Assembly: GCA_029287275.1 (NCBI GenBank)
Contig: JARFRL010000432.1
Span: 1-7,670 of the forward strand
Source of the DNA: Pontiella desulfatans
Lineage (GTDB): Bacteria; Verrucomicrobiota; Kiritimatiellia; Kiritimatiellales; Pontiellaceae
Length of the DNA stretch: 7,670 bases
Direction: 5' to 3'
In this document: in pieces, positions 6,779 to 7,670 of the stretch
Layout: every line of letters starts with the position of its first letter
Position numbering within the stretch: position 1 is the first letter of the stretch
Translations under genes and position numbers: made by a program
Notes under the pieces: generated by a model
The model's database searches: none
Seen by the model: the letters and a program-made list of their open reading frames with translations, nothing else
Told to the model about the DNA's origin: nothing

Positions 6779-6784
6779 TCCTTT
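6779..6784 (-). promoter_or_regulatory. Ribosome binding site of the BI-1 gene
   Basis: AAAGGA on the minus strand lies 6 bases before the ATG at 6772-6770. It fixes the start and contrasts with the sensor gene downstream, which has no comparable site. Confidence 0.75.
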
Positions 6785-7049
6785 AATTGGTGTGAGGCTT
6801 CATCATTAACCAAAAAAACGCCCCAAGACCAGTTCGCATTGAATCCAAAAGCGCGACGTTCCGCGCCCGTCTGACCGCTTGGTTTCCTCTCGAACCGCCC
6901 CCTCAAATTCCTGCCGCGCCGATCTTGGCATGCCCGAAACTAACTCACACTTCACTCAACCAACCCATAACGCTACAATTCACGGGCCGACCCTTTTCCA
7001 CTTCCTTGCGCTCAGCTCTGCGTTTTTTTCAGGTTTGCGTATCTCTAAA
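6785..7049. other. Intergenic stretch without a recognisable gene
   Basis: This stretch separates the BI-1 operon from the AT-rich gene on the right and should hold the operon's promoter. No pair of -35 and -10 boxes with normal spacing stands out. Short open frames on both strands show no family features. GGCATGCC (6929-6936) is a small palindrome. Composition changes from GC-rich to AT-rich between about 6940 and 7050, which may mark the edge of acquired DNA. No tRNA or clear attachment-site repeat was found. Confidence 0.5.
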
Positions 7050-7670
7050 TTAAGAACTGCCAAGTTTGTATGCATGCTCTTGAGATAGGAAGTTTGGCAC
7101 GGAGCGAATTTTCGAAAAACTAAAATGATTATTAATTGAAGTTTGTTCAATTGGCGAAGTGGGCAATACGGTAAGACCAACAACCTTTCGAAAGGTCGCA
7201 TCATTTATGTAGTCATCATGAATCTCCTTGCTTAGGTAAACTTCATCTGTAAGACAGAAGATCATATAGTTGATGGTTGCCAGTTTTTCGTCCAGTGAAA
7301 GCTTGGCGAATTTTTTATAAAAATTCCGGTACCTGTTGCTGGGTTTTTCAATGAACAGTACGATTACACTTTTATCTCTGAAGGGGAAAATTGATACGTG
7401 AAGGGACTGAATTTTGTATTTTGGGGATTTATTGAAAACGTCGTTGATAGTGTCGCCTTCCAACCCAACAAGAAGGTTCAGTTGACCTTGAAAAGCAATC
7501 GGGAAAACGTAATCCAGTTCTTCATAAAAGAACACGTGGTATTCATCACCCCAAGGTCTAGACAAAGCTTTCTTGGCATACTGATATCCACGCATCGCTT
7601 CCTTCAAATCAAGCGAAATGACATTAAGCTTATCGTCAATTAATGGGACACCATGAAGATCGTCTAGCTG
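7050..7670 (-). CDS. Hypothetical protein, AT-rich gene, N-terminus outside the window
   Basis: The minus-strand frame is open from the right edge to a TAA at 7052-7050, giving at least 206 residues. A TTG at 7607 and an ATG at 7595 could serve as starts. However, the 21 codons upstream of 7607 are also open and read like ordinary protein (QLDDLHGVPLIDDKLNVISL), so the true start is probably beyond the edge. The protein looks soluble, rich in aromatic and charged residues (EYHVFFYEELDYVF, FIEKPSNRYRNFYKKF), with no signal peptide, membrane span or catalytic motif I can name. Hand-counted base composition of one 60-base sample (7321-7380) is 38% GC, against 57-72% in three samples of the sensor gene. 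This suggests horizontal acquisition. I assign no function. Confidence 0.65.
   Translation of the reverse strand, partial: QLDDLHGVPLIDDKLNVISLDLKEAMRGYQYAKKALSRPWGDEYHVFFYEELDYVFPIAFQGQLNLLVGLEGDTINDVFNKSPKYKIQSLHVSIFPFRDKSVIVLFIEKPSNRYRNFYKKFAKLSLDEKLATINYMIFCLTDEVYLSKEIHDDYINDATFRKVVGLTVLPTSPIEQTSINNHFSFSKIRSVPNFLSQEHAYKLGSS

Noticed and set aside
3770..6874. A very long open frame on the plus strand, opposite the sensor and BI-1 genes
   Set aside because: Its translation is low-complexity (rich in Arg, His, Val and Leu), has no domain pattern, and spans two well-supported minus-strand genes. It is an artefact of GC-rich codon use.
6950..7050. An integron attC-like site beside the AT-rich gene (minus strand has TTGTAGCGTTATGGG at about 6965-6979)
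   Set aside because: No matching first core site (RYYYAAC) or complementary arm was found within the usual distance, so only one half of the pattern exists.
6879..7088. A short plus-strand open frame of 69 codons
   Set aside because: It has no ribosome binding site or family features, and it runs across the composition change into the 3' end of the minus-strand gene.

Overview
The window looks like the chromosome of a Gram-negative, GC-rich bacterium. It carries a signal-peptide outer-membrane barrel protein, an exported formylglycine-type sulfatase and a two-membrane-span sensor. Exported sulfatases of this kind are abundant in Planctomycetota, Verrucomicrobiota and Kiritimatiellota, so one of those groups is a reasonable guess. 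No rRNA or other phylogenetic marker is present to confirm it.

Layout. At 1-339 (+) is the 3' end of a cation/acetate-type sodium:solute symporter. It ends in an intrinsic terminator (359-391), followed 15 bases later by an OprD-like outer-membrane porin gene (407-1642, +). A heptad-rich inverted repeat (1647-1720) and a strong hairpin terminator (1738-1772) follow. On the minus strand come an exported sulfatase (3389-1791), a second copy of the terminator module (3447-3489), a large membrane sensor with Cache, PAS and DUF294 nucleotidyltransferase domains (6064-3488), and a Bax inhibitor-1/YccA family membrane protein (6772-6068). The last two are separated by 3 bases and form an operon transcribed BI-1 first. 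The region 6773-7049 has no convincing gene. From about 7040 to the right edge base composition drops sharply, and an AT-rich unrecognised gene (7670-7050, minus, 5' end outside the window) occupies it.

How the genes may fit together (inference). Symporter plus porin reads as an uptake pair for a small organic acid across inner and outer membranes. DUF294 proteins are often encoded beside ActP-type symporters, and sCache domains can bind small carboxylates. The sensor may therefore control uptake or metabolism of the symporter's substrate through a nucleotidyltransferase output rather than a histidine kinase. The sulfatase looks like a later insertion. It is bracketed by two same-orientation copies of one terminator module, and removing it would put the sensor's 3' end directly against the porin's.

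Most noteworthy: the Cache-PAS-DUF294 protein with an unrecognised N-terminal domain, and the duplicated terminator module around the sulfatase.
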